A stretch of 64,000 bases of DNA from NCBI GenBank assembly GCA_902778165.1, contig CACYWQ010000001.1, positions 1 to 64,000 on the forward strand, in the 5' to 3' direction. The translations under genes and the position numbers were made by a program. This DNA comes from an uncultured Lachnospiraceae bacterium. Lineage in GTDB: Bacteria; Bacillota; Clostridia; Lachnospirales; Lachnospiraceae. Under the pieces are notes generated by a model, which did no database searches, was not told the DNA's origin, and worked only from the letters and a program-made list of their open reading frames with translations. Each line of letters begins with the position of its first letter. Positions within the stretch are counted from its first letter, which is position 1. This document shows, one piece after another, positions 56,174 to 64,000 of this stretch.

Positions 56174-57952
56174 ATGGCAGACAAGAGGAAGAATCTACAG
56201 AAGCTTAAGATGAATATTGAGACGGGCAGTATTCCCTTTGCAGAGTATCCAAGACCTCAGCTTATCAGACAATCTAAGTGGATCAATCTAAACGGCAAGT
56301 GGGATTGCGGAGTGGTGGTTCCTTTTCCTCTTCAGTCGGAATTATCCGAGTTTAATAAGTTGCCTGAATTTAAAGGGCAGGTTCCGGATGAATACGACTA
56401 CTATACTTCTTTTGAATACTATAAGTCAGGTGATTATCCCAAGGGATGCAGAGTGCTGCTACATTTCGGAGCAGTGGATCAGATATGTGACGTATCGATA
56501 GACGGAGTATATGTGGGACATCATGAAGGCGGATATCTTCCCTTTACTTTCGATATAACCGATAAGGTGGCTGCAGAAGGAGCGCATGTTCTGCAAGTAC
56601 ATGTCATTGATAAGCTTGATCTTAAGTACCCATACGGTAAGCAGAGCAAGACTCCGGGGGGAATGTGGTACACTCCTGTCACCGGTATATGGCAGACAGT
56701 ATGGATTGAAGAAGTTCCCAGAGAATACATAAGAGGCATTAAGATCACTCCCGACCTTGACGGAATAAGAGTCATCGTAGACGGAGATGCGAAGAGCTAT
56801 TCCGTGGAGGTATATGAACCCGATACCGGACATAACCCTGCCAAGAGAATCGTGGCTCCCGGTGATTCTACACCTCACAGAATAATATACAGAGAGACTT
56901 ATAACGGCAATAAGACATATATAGAGATAGAGGATCCCAAGCACTGGACTCCCGATTGTCCGTATTTATACGGAATAAGGATAAGTACTGATACAGATGC
57001 AGTTGCCTCATATTTTGCCTTAAGAGATATCAAGATACGTAAGGTTGGAGAGCATAAGAGATTCTTACTTAACGGCAAGCCCATCTTCTTCCACGGTGTA
57101 CTCGATCAGGGCTATTATCCTGAAGGAATATTCTTACCCAATACGGAAGAAGGATATGACAATGATGTCATGAATATGAAGGAATTGGGATTTAACACGC
57201 TACGTAAGCATATCAAGATTGAACCGCCTGCTTTCTATGTGGCATGCGATGTTCGGGGAATGCTAGTGTGGCAGGATATGGTTAATAATTCCGACTATCA
57301 GTTCATGCGTGATACAATATTCCCGACTTTCGGAATCAAAGCTAAGACCGATCATCTGACGCACAGAGACCCCGAGACAAGGCAGATATTCGAAGAACAT
57401 ATGAGGGATACAGTTGCTTATCTGTATAACTTCCCATGCATATGCTACTATACGATATTCAACGAAGGCTGGGGACAATTCGACAGCGACAGGTTATATG
57501 AGGATCTTAAGGACCTTGATCCTACAAGAATAGTTGATTCAACATCGGGGTGGTTCAGACAGTTTAAGAGTGATGTTGTCAGTCGACATGTTTATTTCCA
57601 CGCTGTAGCGAAGATACTGCATCACCATCATCCGGTTGTCATCTCAGAGTTCGGCGGATATAACTATGCAGAGAAAGGGCATACTTTCAATCCACTTAAT
57701 AATTACGGATATAAGAATTTCAAGGATAAGCGGGTACTAAGCGAGGCTCTTCGCAAACTATACAGAGATGACATTATATCCTATATAGAGCTTGGATGTT
57801 CTGGAAGCATATATACGCAATTAAGCGATGTGGAAGATGAGACCAACGGTTTCTATACATATGACAGGCATATCTGCAAGGTTGATAAGGAGATCATGCA
57901 GAATATTGCCGAAGAATTGTATTCAGAATTCACCAGATGCATGCAGGAATAG
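56174..57952 (+). CDS. Glycoside hydrolase family 2 enzyme
   Basis: 592 residues from ATG 56174; a TTG start at 56123 would overlap trmL. Domains: sugar-binding jelly roll (YPRPQLIRQSKWINLNGKWDCG, about 25-185), immunoglobulin-like middle, then the TIM barrel. Acid/base Glu is in YTIFNEGWGQFD and the nucleophile Glu in VVISEFGGYN. No signal peptide, so it acts on imported sugars (beta-galactoside, glucuronide or mannoside type; not resolved). No transporter nearby. Confidence 0.88.
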   Translation: MADKRKNLQKLKMNIETGSIPFAEYPRPQLIRQSKWINLNGKWDCGVVVPFPLQSELSEFNKLPEFKGQVPDEYDYYTSFEYYKSGDYPKGCRVLLHFGAVDQICDVSIDGVYVGHHEGGYLPFTFDITDKVAAEGAHVLQVHVIDKLDLKYPYGKQSKTPGGMWYTPVTGIWQTVWIEEVPREYIRGIKITPDLDGIRVIVDGDAKSYSVEVYEPDTGHNPAKRIVAPGDSTPHRIIYRETYNGNKTYIEIEDPKHWTPDCPYLYGIRISTDTDAVASYFALRDIKIRKVGEHKRFLLNGKPIFFHGVLDQGYYPEGIFLPNTEEGYDNDVMNMKELGFNTLRKHIKIEPPAFYVACDVRGMLVWQDMVNNSDYQFMRDTIFPTFGIKAKTDHLTHRDPETRQIFEEHMRDTVAYLYNFPCICYYTIFNEGWGQFDSDRLYEDLKDLDPTRIVDSTSGWFRQFKSDVVSRHVYFHAVAKILHHHHPVVISEFGGYNYAEKGHTFNPLNNYGYKNFKDKRVLSEALRKLYRDDIISYIELGCSGSIYTQLSDVEDETNGFYTYDRHICKVDKEIMQNIAEELYSEFTRCMQE

Positions 57953-57971
57953 TATATATTAGCTGTAAAGC

Positions 57972-58003
57972 AGGGGCGGTTGAACTGGTCAACCGCCTTT
58001 AAT
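57972..58003 (+). terminator. Terminator after GH2 gene
   Basis: GGCGGTTGA / TCAACCGCC (57975-57997) with a 5-base loop, then TTTAATT. Same stem family as at 52921 and 54435. A candidate -35 for rlmH overlaps it. Confidence 0.75.
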
Positions 58004-58014
58004 TATTATATAAT
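57980..58014 (+). promoter_or_regulatory. Promoter of rlmH, start nearly at the ATG
   Basis: TTGAAC at 57980-57985 inside the terminator stem; TATTAT at 58004-58009 (18-bp spacer) or TATAAT at 58009-58014. Transcription would begin about 2-7 bases before ATG 58023, and no RBS is present. Confidence 0.45.
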
Positions 58015-58022
58015 ACCTCTTG

Positions 58023-58502
58023 ATGAACATTAATATTATCTGTGTCGGTAAGGTTAAAGAAAGTTATTACAGAGAGGCGCTGGCGGAATACCTAAAGCGA
58101 CTCTCTAAGTATTGCAAAACAGAAATAATCGAGGTTGCCGATGAACAGACTCCTGACGGATGCAGCGACAGGGAGGCAGCCATAATATTACAGAAAGAAG
58201 GCGACAGAATCTTAAGCAAGATTGCACAGGATTCTTATGTCATAGCGACTGCTATAGAAGGTAAGAGCTTAAGTTCTGAACAGTTCGCCTCACTTATAGA
58301 AGATAAGGGCATAAGAGGAGTCAGTCGCATTGCATTTATCATAGGCGGCAGTCTGGGGCTTTCAGATGAAGTCAAGGCAAGAGCGGATATGCTACTTAGC
58401 TTCTCGAAAGTGACATTTCCGCATCAGCTTATGAGGGTGATATTAACTGAGCAGATATACAGAGCATACCGGATCATCAAGGGTGAGCCGTATCATAAAT
58501 AA
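58023..58502 (+). CDS. rlmH: 23S rRNA (pseudouridine1915-N3)-methyltransferase RlmH
   Basis: 159 residues from ATG 58023. SPOUT enzyme signatures: INIICVGKVKESYYREALAEYLKRLSKYC, FIIGGSLGLSDEVKARAD and FSKVTFPHQLMRVILTEQIYRAYRI...YHK at the end. No Shine-Dalgarno sequence is visible before the start. Confidence 0.96.
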   Translation: MNINIICVGKVKESYYREALAEYLKRLSKYCKTEIIEVADEQTPDGCSDREAAIILQKEGDRILSKIAQDSYVIATAIEGKSLSSEQFASLIEDKGIRGVSRIAFIIGGSLGLSDEVKARADMLLSFSKVTFPHQLMRVILTEQIYRAYRIIKGEPYHK

Positions 58503-58514
58503 TAAGGAGTGAGT

Positions 58515-59354
58515 ATGAGAGAGATAGATGCATCCAAGATAACGGACGCAGTAAAGGAAATGTGTATAGAGGCCAATCATTATCTGACCGAAGATATGAA
58601 GAAGGCGCTTAATAATGCAGCAGAAGAGGAGAGGTCGCCTCTCGGCAAGCAGGTGTTATGTCATCTACAAGACAATCTTAAGATCGCTGCAGAGGATATG
58701 ATCCCCATATGTCAGGATACAGGTATGGCAGTGATGTTTGTGGAGATTGGACAGGATGTGCATGTAAACGGATCTCTTAAGGATGCGATCAATGAAGGCG
58801 TAAGACTTGGCTACACGGAAGGATATCTTCGCAAATCCGTTGTTCGTGACCCGCTTGACAGAGTCAATACGGGTGATAATACTCCGGCGGTTATTCATTA
58901 TGATATTGTACAGGGAGACGGACTTAAGCTTACCCTTGCACCTAAGGGCTTCGGCTCCGAGAATATGAGCAGAGTCTTCATGCTTAAACCTGCTGATGGA
59001 GAAGAAGGGGTTAAAGAAGCAATCCTTACTGCTGTTAAAGATGCAGGTCCCAACGCCTGTCCTCCTATGGTGGTAGGTGTCGGAATCGGAGGTACATTTG
59101 AGAAATGTGCACTCCTTGCCAAGAAAGCCCTTACAAGATCGGCGGATTCCCACTCCGATATTAAGTGGGTAGCGGATATGGAGAGTGAACTTCTTGATAA
59201 GATCAATAAGACGGGAATAGGTCCCGGAGGACTTGGCGGCAGCACAACGGCTCTTGCCGTTAATATAGAGACTTATCCCACGCATATTGCAGGACTTCCG
59301 GTTGCGGTCAATATATGTTGTCATGTGAACAGACACAGTGTTAGAGAATTATAG
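58515..59354 (+). CDS. fumA: Class I fumarate hydratase, alpha subunit
   Basis: 279 residues from ATG 58515, 6 bases after AAGGAG. Iron-sulfur dehydratase N-terminal part: PICQDTGMAVMFVEIG (Cys ligand), NTGDNTPAVIHYDIV, GFGSENMSRVFML, ACPPMVVGVGIGGTFEKC and TGIGPGGLGGSTTALAVN, with a late Cys in INICCHVNRHS. Works with the beta subunit encoded at 59874 on fumarate/malate (tartrate is possible). Confidence 0.92.
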   Translation: MREIDASKITDAVKEMCIEANHYLTEDMKKALNNAAEEERSPLGKQVLCHLQDNLKIAAEDMIPICQDTGMAVMFVEIGQDVHVNGSLKDAINEGVRLGYTEGYLRKSVVRDPLDRVNTGDNTPAVIHYDIVQGDGLKLTLAPKGFGSENMSRVFMLKPADGEEGVKEAILTAVKDAGPNACPPMVVGVGIGGTFEKCALLAKKALTRSADSHSDIKWVADMESELLDKINKTGIGPGGLGGSTTALAVNIETYPTHIAGLPVAVNICCHVNRHSVREL

Positions 59355-59374
59355 ACTATAAGGATGGACGATTT

Positions 59375-59860
59375 ATGAATGGAGAGATAGCAAATTTCTG
59401 TAATGCAGAAGAATATATTCATCTGATAAGAATATTTATAGCGGCCTTGTGCGGTTATGTCATAGGATATAACAGAGAGAAGCATATCAAGGCTGCCGGT
59501 ATCAAAGCGCATATGATGATCTGTATCGCATCGGCGCTTATGATGATCATATCTAAATACGGATTTAAGGATGTAATGAATATTGCGGGATTCTCATGTG
59601 ACGTATCTCGTGTGGCGGCAGGTATAATCACCGGTGTCGGAATCTTAGGCGGCTTAGTCATAGTTCGCGGACGAGGTGTTGCATCAGGTATCAATACCGC
59701 AGCGGGACTGTGGGTGACAATAGGCGTAGGTATGGCGCTTGGTGCAGGAATGTATATTTCAGCCTTAGGCGTTGTGATAATCACCATGATCGTTCAGAGA
59801 CTTCCGCATATGTTGGAAGCGGATGATCCCACTGAGAACAAGCATGATGGTGATAATTAG
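59375..59860 (+). CDS. MgtC/SapB family membrane protein
   Basis: 161 residues with about four TM helices. Family signature: LIRIFIAALCGYVIGYNREKHIKAAGIKAHMMICIASALMMIIS, then AAGIITGVGILGGLVIVRGRGVASGINTAAGLWVTIGVGMALGAGMY. Lacks the C-terminal ACT-like domain of MgtC. It is unusual in sitting between the two fumarase subunit genes, 20 bases after one and 13 before the other. Confidence 0.88.
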   Translation: MNGEIANFCNAEEYIHLIRIFIAALCGYVIGYNREKHIKAAGIKAHMMICIASALMMIISKYGFKDVMNIAGFSCDVSRVAAGIITGVGILGGLVIVRGRGVASGINTAAGLWVTIGVGMALGAGMYISALGVVIITMIVQRLPHMLEADDPTENKHDGDN

Positions 59861-59873
59861 TATGGAGAATAAG

Positions 59874-60425
59874 ATGGACAGACATATACAGGCACCTCTT
59901 AAAAAAGAAGACATTGACTCACTTAAAAGCGGCGATTACGTGTATATCACCGGAACAATCTATGTAGCCAGAGATGCGGCTCATAAGAGAATGGATGATT
60001 TGCTTAATAAAGGGCAGAAGCTTCCCATAGAATTACAGGATAATATCATATATTATATGGGACCGTCCCCTGCAAGAGAAGGCAGACCGATAGGAAGTGC
60101 GGGACCGACAACGGCCAGCAGAATGGATAAATATGCCCCGAAGTTGCTAGACTTAGGACTTAGGGGAATGATAGGCAAGGGTAAGAGATCTGCTGCTGTT
60201 AAAGAAGCCATAGTTCGTAACGGATGTGTATATTTCGCGGCAGTCGGCGGAGCAGGAGCAATAATTTCTAAGGCCATCACTTCATCGGAGGTGGTCGCTT
60301 ATGACGATCTGGGAACTGAGGCAATAAGGAAACTTAATGTAGTTGATTTTCCATGTATAGTCATAATAGATAAAGAAGGCAATGACCTGTATGAGACTGC
60401 CATTGAAGAGTACAGACAGGAGTAG
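59874..60425 (+). CDS. fumB: Class I fumarate hydratase, beta subunit
   Basis: 183 residues from ATG 59874, 7 bases after GGAG; longer frames lie within the MgtC gene. C-terminal dehydratase part: LKSGDYVYITGTIYVARDAAHKRM, GPSPAREGRPIGSAGPTTASRMDKY, MIGKGKRS and YFAAVGGAGAIIS. Forms the active enzyme with the alpha subunit. Confidence 0.92.
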   Translation: MDRHIQAPLKKEDIDSLKSGDYVYITGTIYVARDAAHKRMDDLLNKGQKLPIELQDNIIYYMGPSPAREGRPIGSAGPTTASRMDKYAPKLLDLGLRGMIGKGKRSAAVKEAIVRNGCVYFAAVGGAGAIISKAITSSEVVAYDDLGTEAIRKLNVVDFPCIVIIDKEGNDLYETAIEEYRQE

Positions 60426-60448
60426 ATTAACAGGTATAGGATGGATTG

Positions 60449-60475
60449 AGCACGGTTTACTGGACCGTGCTTTTT
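60449..60475 (+). terminator. Terminator after fumarase operon
   Basis: AGCACGGT / ACCGTGCT stem, 7-base loop, then TTTTC; a second CGTGCTTTTTG follows directly. Confidence 0.85.
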
Positions 60476-60488
60476 CGTGCTTTTTGTA

Positions 60489-60517
60489 TTGCGACATGGC
60501 TCGGCTTGGAATATACT
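60489..60517 (+). promoter_or_regulatory. Promoter of the DUF1905-protease gene
   Basis: TTGCGA - 17 bp - TATACT, about 25 bases before the start codon, directly after the fumarase terminator. Confidence 0.65.
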
Positions 60518-60547
60518 ATAAGGAAGTAACGTATACGGAGGAAGGAT

Positions 60548-61225
60548 ATGAGATATTTTTTTGAATCCAAAGTTGAGAAAGAAGATGACGGATACTCGAT
60601 CAACATACCCTTTAATATCTGGGAAGTTTGTAAGCAGAGAGATGTGATCGAAGCCAATATCGTCATCGACAATACTATTATAGATTGTGAGTTATGGCCC
60701 AAGGAAAAGGGTCTGTATGTGATAAAGGTCCCCGGAGAGAATTCAACTCTTGCGGGTGTTAAGCAGGGTGTCCCGCATAAGATTCTTATGCAGATACATA
60801 AGTCTTTAATCAAGATGGATCAGAACAGCCCATACAGTTTTGATAATCCTATAAGGAAGATTGATTCGATGGAAGTCATCATGCAGGAAGATGACGGATT
60901 GTGCGGACAGTGTTGTGTGGCTATGCTTGCGGGAGTTACGCTTGCCGAAGTCATTACCGTTATGGACTGCAGAGAGTGGCAGGCTACGATGGGTCGTATG
61001 ATATCGGCACTTAACTATTACGGTATAGACCATTCGGATATCATAGTTTATACGGAAGGCAGAGATGTGGTACTGCCCAAGTGCGCTATCCTTATGGAGA
61101 AGATGGGACGTTTCTGTCATTATCTTGTTTATTATGACGGCAAGTATTATGACCCCAACTTGGATATTATGACAAGTTATGACACAAGCAAGCTATTAGG
61201 ATATTTAGAGATTAAGTGTGATTAG
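60548..61225 (+). CDS. DUF1905 domain fused to a papain-like (C39-like) cysteine peptidase domain
   Basis: 225 residues. Residues 1-82 match the DUF1905 barrel: RYFFESKVEKEDDGYSINIPF, VIEANIVIDN, and the LYVIKVPGENSTLAGVKQG close. Residues 105-225 look like a small papain/C39-type domain: candidate nucleophile Cys in DGLCGQCCVAMLAGVTLAEV and candidate His in FCHYLVYYDGKYYDPN, followed by Asp/Asn. No signal peptide or TM helix. Strong RBS (CGGAGGA). The substrate and the point of the fusion are unknown. Confidence 0.65.
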   Translation: MRYFFESKVEKEDDGYSINIPFNIWEVCKQRDVIEANIVIDNTIIDCELWPKEKGLYVIKVPGENSTLAGVKQGVPHKILMQIHKSLIKMDQNSPYSFDNPIRKIDSMEVIMQEDDGLCGQCCVAMLAGVTLAEVITVMDCREWQATMGRMISALNYYGIDHSDIIVYTEGRDVVLPKCAILMEKMGRFCHYLVYYDGKYYDPNLDIMTSYDTSKLLGYLEIKCD

Positions 61226-61289
61226 AATATTATAAGGCGGTGCAATTAACTGTGCTGTCCCGTAATACAACAAGGAAGGAAGCAATAAG

Positions 61290-62726
61290 ATGGCTGATAA
61301 GAAATTAGTGGAAGCTATTACATCGATGGAGGAGGATTTCGCCCAGTGGTATACGGACGTAGTCAAGAAGGCTGAACTTATGGACTATACATCCGTTAAG
61401 GGTTGTATGGTATTTAAGCCTGCAGGCTATGCCATATGGGAGCTCATCCAGTCACAGATGGATGCAAGATTTAAGGAGACGGGAGTTGAGAATGTATATC
61501 TTCCCATGTTTATCCCGGAGAGTCTTCTTAATAAAGAGAAGGATCACGTAGAAGGATTTGCGCCCGAGGTTGCCTGGGTGACACACGGAGGTACACAGCC
61601 TCTTCAGGAGAGAATGTGCGTGCGTCCTACATCGGAGACTCTGTTCTGTGATTTCTATAAGAATGACATACAGTCATACCGTGACCTGCCGAAGTTATAC
61701 AATCAGTGGTGTTCGGTGGTTCGTTGGGAGAAGGAGACTCGTCCTTTCTTAAGAAGCCGCGAGTTTTTATGGCAGGAAGGTCATACGGCTCATGCAACTG
61801 CAGAAGAGGCTGAGGAGCGTACGATACAGATGCTTAATGTCTATGCCGACTTCTGCGAGGAAGTGCTTGCGATTCCCGTAATCAAGGGTCGTAAGACGGA
61901 TAAGGAGAAATTTGCAGGTGCGGAAGCTACTTACACAATAGAGGCACTCATGCATGACGGTAAGGCATTACAGTCAGGTACAAGCCATAACTTCGGTGAC
62001 GGATTTGCCAAGGCTTTCGGAATACAGTTTACGGATAAGGACAATACTCTTAAGTATGTTCATCAGACTTCATGGGGTACGACTACAAGACTCATCGGCG
62101 CAATGATCATGGTGCACGGTGACAATTCAGGACTTGTATTGCCTCCTAAGGTTGCACCTACTCAGGTCATGATCATTCCGATACAGCAGAAAAAGGAAGG
62201 CGTCTTAGAGACTGCAGCTTCCTTACTTGATCGTCTTAAGAAGGCGGGTGTAAGAGTCAAGGTTGATGATTCGGATAAATCACCCGGATGGAAGTTCTCT
62301 GAACAAGAGATGAGAGGAATTCCACTTCGAGTCGAGATTGGTCCTAAGGATATCGAAGCCGGTAAGTGCGTGCTTGGAAGACGTGATAACGGTGAGAAGA
62401 TTGAGTGTAACTTAAATGAGCTTGAGAGTAAAGTGACAGAATTGCTTGCTGCTATCCAGAAGGATATGCTTGAAAGGGCAAGAGCTCACAGAGATGCACA
62501 TACCTATACAGCTAAGACCATGGATGAGATGCAGAAGATCTTAGATACAACACCCGGATTTGTTAAGGCTATGTGGTGCGAAGATCAGGCATGTGAGGAT
62601 AAGATTAAGGAAGTAATGTCTGCAACAAGCAGATGTATGCCTTTTGAACAGGAGAAGATTGCCGATACATGTGTCTGCTGCGGTCGCCCCGCAACCAAGA
62701 TGGTCTACTGGGGAAGAGCGTACTAA
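61290..62726 (+). CDS. proS: Prolyl-tRNA synthetase, short (type 3) form
   Basis: 478 residues without the editing insertion. Class II motifs: [19 protein letters not shown], motif 2 [26 protein letters not shown], motif 3 [19 protein letters not shown]. An anticodon-binding domain follows ([13 protein letters not shown]), and the C-terminal zinc-like domain has CEDQAC...CVCCGRPA. This archaeal/eukaryal-like version occurs in many Clostridia. RBS AAGGAAGGAAG. Confidence 0.95.
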   Translation: MADKKLVEAITSMEEDFAQWYTDVVKKAELMDYTSVKGCMVFKPAGYAIWELIQSQMDARFKETGVENVYLPMFIPESLLNKEKDHVEGFAPEVAWVTHGGTQPLQERMCVRPTSETLFCDFYKNDIQSYRDLPKLYNQWCSVVRWEKETRPFLRSREFLWQEGHTAHATAEEAEERTIQMLNVYADFCEEVLAIPVIKGRKTDKEKFAGAEATYTIEALMHDGKALQSGTSHNFGDGFAKAFGIQFTDKDNTLKYVHQTSWGTTTRLIGAMIMVHGDNSGLVLPPKVAPTQVMIIPIQQKKEGVLETAASLLDRLKKAGVRVKVDDSDKSPGWKFSEQEMRGIPLRVEIGPKDIEAGKCVLGRRDNGEKIECNLNELESKVTELLAAIQKDMLERARAHRDAHTYTAKTMDEMQKILDTTPGFVKAMWCEDQACEDKIKEVMSATSRCMPFEQEKIADTCVCCGRPATKMVYWGRAY

Positions 62727-62787
62727 GAAGCGGCCGATTTTCATATAGGCAGCATTGGAATGGTTAACATAACACGGAGAACAATGT

Positions 62788-63807
62788 ATGACCACCATTA
62801 AGGAGATAGCCAGACTCTCGGGAGTATCGAGAGGAACGGTTGACAGGGTACTTAATAACAGAGACGGTGTCAGTGAAGAGACGGCTGAGAGAGTAAGGAC
62901 TATAGCCAAGCAACTTGGATATAAGCCCAATAAAGCCGGTGTGGCTTTGGCTGCTCAGAAGAACAAGTACTTGATCGGTATCATTGTCTTCAGTCGTAAG
63001 AATCCTTTCTTTGATAAGGTTATAGAAGGGTTTTTGGAGCGTGCTGAGGAGCTGGCATTCTTTGGATGTGAAGTAACGGTCAAGCGAGTGGCATATCATC
63101 CGGAAGCACAGATGTCTGCAATAGAGGCGTGTCTTGATGAGGGTGTGCATGGTATCATCATTACTCCTTATAACGATACGAAGGTCTGTGATAAGCTTAA
63201 TGAGATTATTGATAAGGGAATACCGGTCATTACCGTTAATTCCGATGCTGAGAATGTGCGTCGCATAGCATATGTAGGAAGTGACTATTACAATTCAGGT
63301 GCAGCGGCAGGTGCTCTGATGCAGCTTATGACACATGATAAGGTCAATATCGGAGTTATACTGGGTGATCGAAATATTCTGTGCCATTCCAAAAGAGAAG
63401 CGGGATTTATCGACAGGCTGTGTGAGGATGCAAGATTTGATATTGTAAGCGTTAAAGAGAATTATGATGACGATCTTAAGAGTTACGATATCGTAAGTGA
63501 AATGCTTAAGACACATCCTGAGATTAACGGACTGTATTTCACGGCAGCAGGAGTATACGGTGGTTGTAAGGCGATACAGGAATCGGGAATCGGACGTGAC
63601 ATTCGTGTCATAACGCACGATGATGTGCCGACCACTATAGATATGCTTGATAAAGGAATAATCACCGCGACCATCTGTCAGGATCCCATGTGGCAGGGCG
63701 CAAGATCGCTTGAGCTTATGTTTAATTATTTAAGCAGCCCTGAGGAGATGCAGATCAGAGGATATTATTACGCGGAGCTAAATATTAAGATAAGGGAGAC
63801 TAAATAA
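62788..63807 (+). CDS. LacI-family transcriptional regulator
   Basis: 339 residues. N-terminal LacI HTH (TIKEIARLSGVSRGTVDRVLNNRDGVSEETAERVRTIAKQLGYKPN), hinge, then a periplasmic-binding-protein-like sensor (LIGIIVFSRKNPFFDKVIEGF; GIIITPYNDTKVCDKLNEI; ITHDDVPTTIDML). It probably binds a sugar. Its TAA stop is directly followed by the ackA ATG. Confidence 0.92.
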   Translation: MTTIKEIARLSGVSRGTVDRVLNNRDGVSEETAERVRTIAKQLGYKPNKAGVALAAQKNKYLIGIIVFSRKNPFFDKVIEGFLERAEELAFFGCEVTVKRVAYHPEAQMSAIEACLDEGVHGIIITPYNDTKVCDKLNEIIDKGIPVITVNSDAENVRRIAYVGSDYYNSGAAAGALMQLMTHDKVNIGVILGDRNILCHSKREAGFIDRLCEDARFDIVSVKENYDDDLKSYDIVSEMLKTHPEINGLYFTAAGVYGGCKAIQESGIGRDIRVITHDDVPTTIDMLDKGIITATICQDPMWQGARSLELMFNYLSSPEEMQIRGYYYAELNIKIRETK

Positions 63808-64000
63808 ATGAATGTATTAGTGATTAATTGCGGAAGCTCATCTCTTAAATACCAGCTTATAGAGACGGATTCAGAGAAAGTACTGGCCAAGGGCTTATGT
63901 GAGAGAATCGGAATAGACGGAAGCGCGATCACCCATACTCCTGACGGAGGAGATAAGGTAACCGAAGAGATTCCCATGAAGGATCATACGGATGCGGTTA
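63808..64000 (+). CDS. ackA: Acetate kinase, 3' end outside window
   Basis: The first 64 codons show [20 protein letters not shown], the conserved acetate kinase N-terminus (phosphate-1 region NxGSSSxK). Makes ATP and acetate from acetyl phosphate. Begins with no gap after the LacI-type gene; AAGGGAG inside that gene serves as RBS, so the two are probably translated in a coupled way. Confidence 0.93.
   Translation, partial: MNVLVINCGSSSLKYQLIETDSEKVLAKGLCERIGIDGSAITHTPDGGDKVTEEIPMKDHTDAV

Overview
The window is a low-GC Firmicutes chromosome segment spanning the replication origin, most likely from a Lachnospiraceae member (Clostridia; Butyrivibrio/Roseburia-like, genus not resolved). Supporting signs are the rpmH|oriC|dnaA-dnaN-yaaA-recF-gyrB-gyrA order, a parA-parB-DUF4446 block with parS sites, a DUF3881 gene, a Firmicutes-type Tad pilus locus with an Flp1-like pilin, and a short ProS. 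Most genes point away from the origin at about 28.2-28.7 kb: minus strand to its left, plus strand to its right.

Left end (1-5.4 kb): remnant of a mobile element read on the plus strand, head-on to replication. It holds a tyrosine recombinase open at the window edge, a DUF6262/TnpC-like partner, a ParM-like actin gene broken by an internal deletion and frameshift, a ParR/CopG-like protein, a short inverted/direct repeat array that could be its centromere or operator, an HTH protein of unknown role and three small unknown genes. The element abuts, and apparently truncates, an Flp-type pilin gene: only the first 27 codons remain (about 5381-5461).

5.4-10.4 kb: the rest of that Tad locus on the minus strand (prepilin peptidase, TadZ-like ATPase, TadA, TadB, TadC, truncated pilin), preceded by a 350-bp non-coding region with hairpins. 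10.7-13.1 kb: a DEDD exonuclease and a D,D-carboxypeptidase on the plus strand. 13.2-14.0 kb: a RelE/ParE-type toxin-antitoxin pair and tRNA-Arg(CCT).

14.1-19.6 kb: a tight six-gene minus-strand operon, parA-parB-DUF4446-HD protein-serS-DUF3881. Around it lie perfect and degenerate parS sites, one built into the stem of a transcription terminator. 19.9-28.2 kb: a soluble NarL-type two-component pair, rsmG, mnmG, mnmE, jag, yidC, yidD, rnpA, rpmH, driven at least in part by a near-consensus promoter facing away from dnaA.

28.2-37.3 kb: oriC with DnaA boxes on both sides of dnaA, then dnaN, yaaA, recF, gyrB, gyrA. 37.3-44.1 kb: dgt, a CPA2 antiporter, a membrane GH25 lysozyme, murG, a DUF4173 membrane protein and an unlisted 41-residue membrane peptide. 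44.2-64 kb: mostly metabolic and housekeeping genes (ahcY, cyclophilin, 2-hydroxyacid dehydrogenase, thrH, pgi, trmL, GH2, rlmH, fumarase subunits split by an MgtC gene, proS), a chemotaxis receptor, an XRE membrane regulator, an unrecognised GNAT/nuclease-like pair, a DUF1905-cysteine-protease fusion, and a LacI regulator joined directly to the start of ackA at the right edge.
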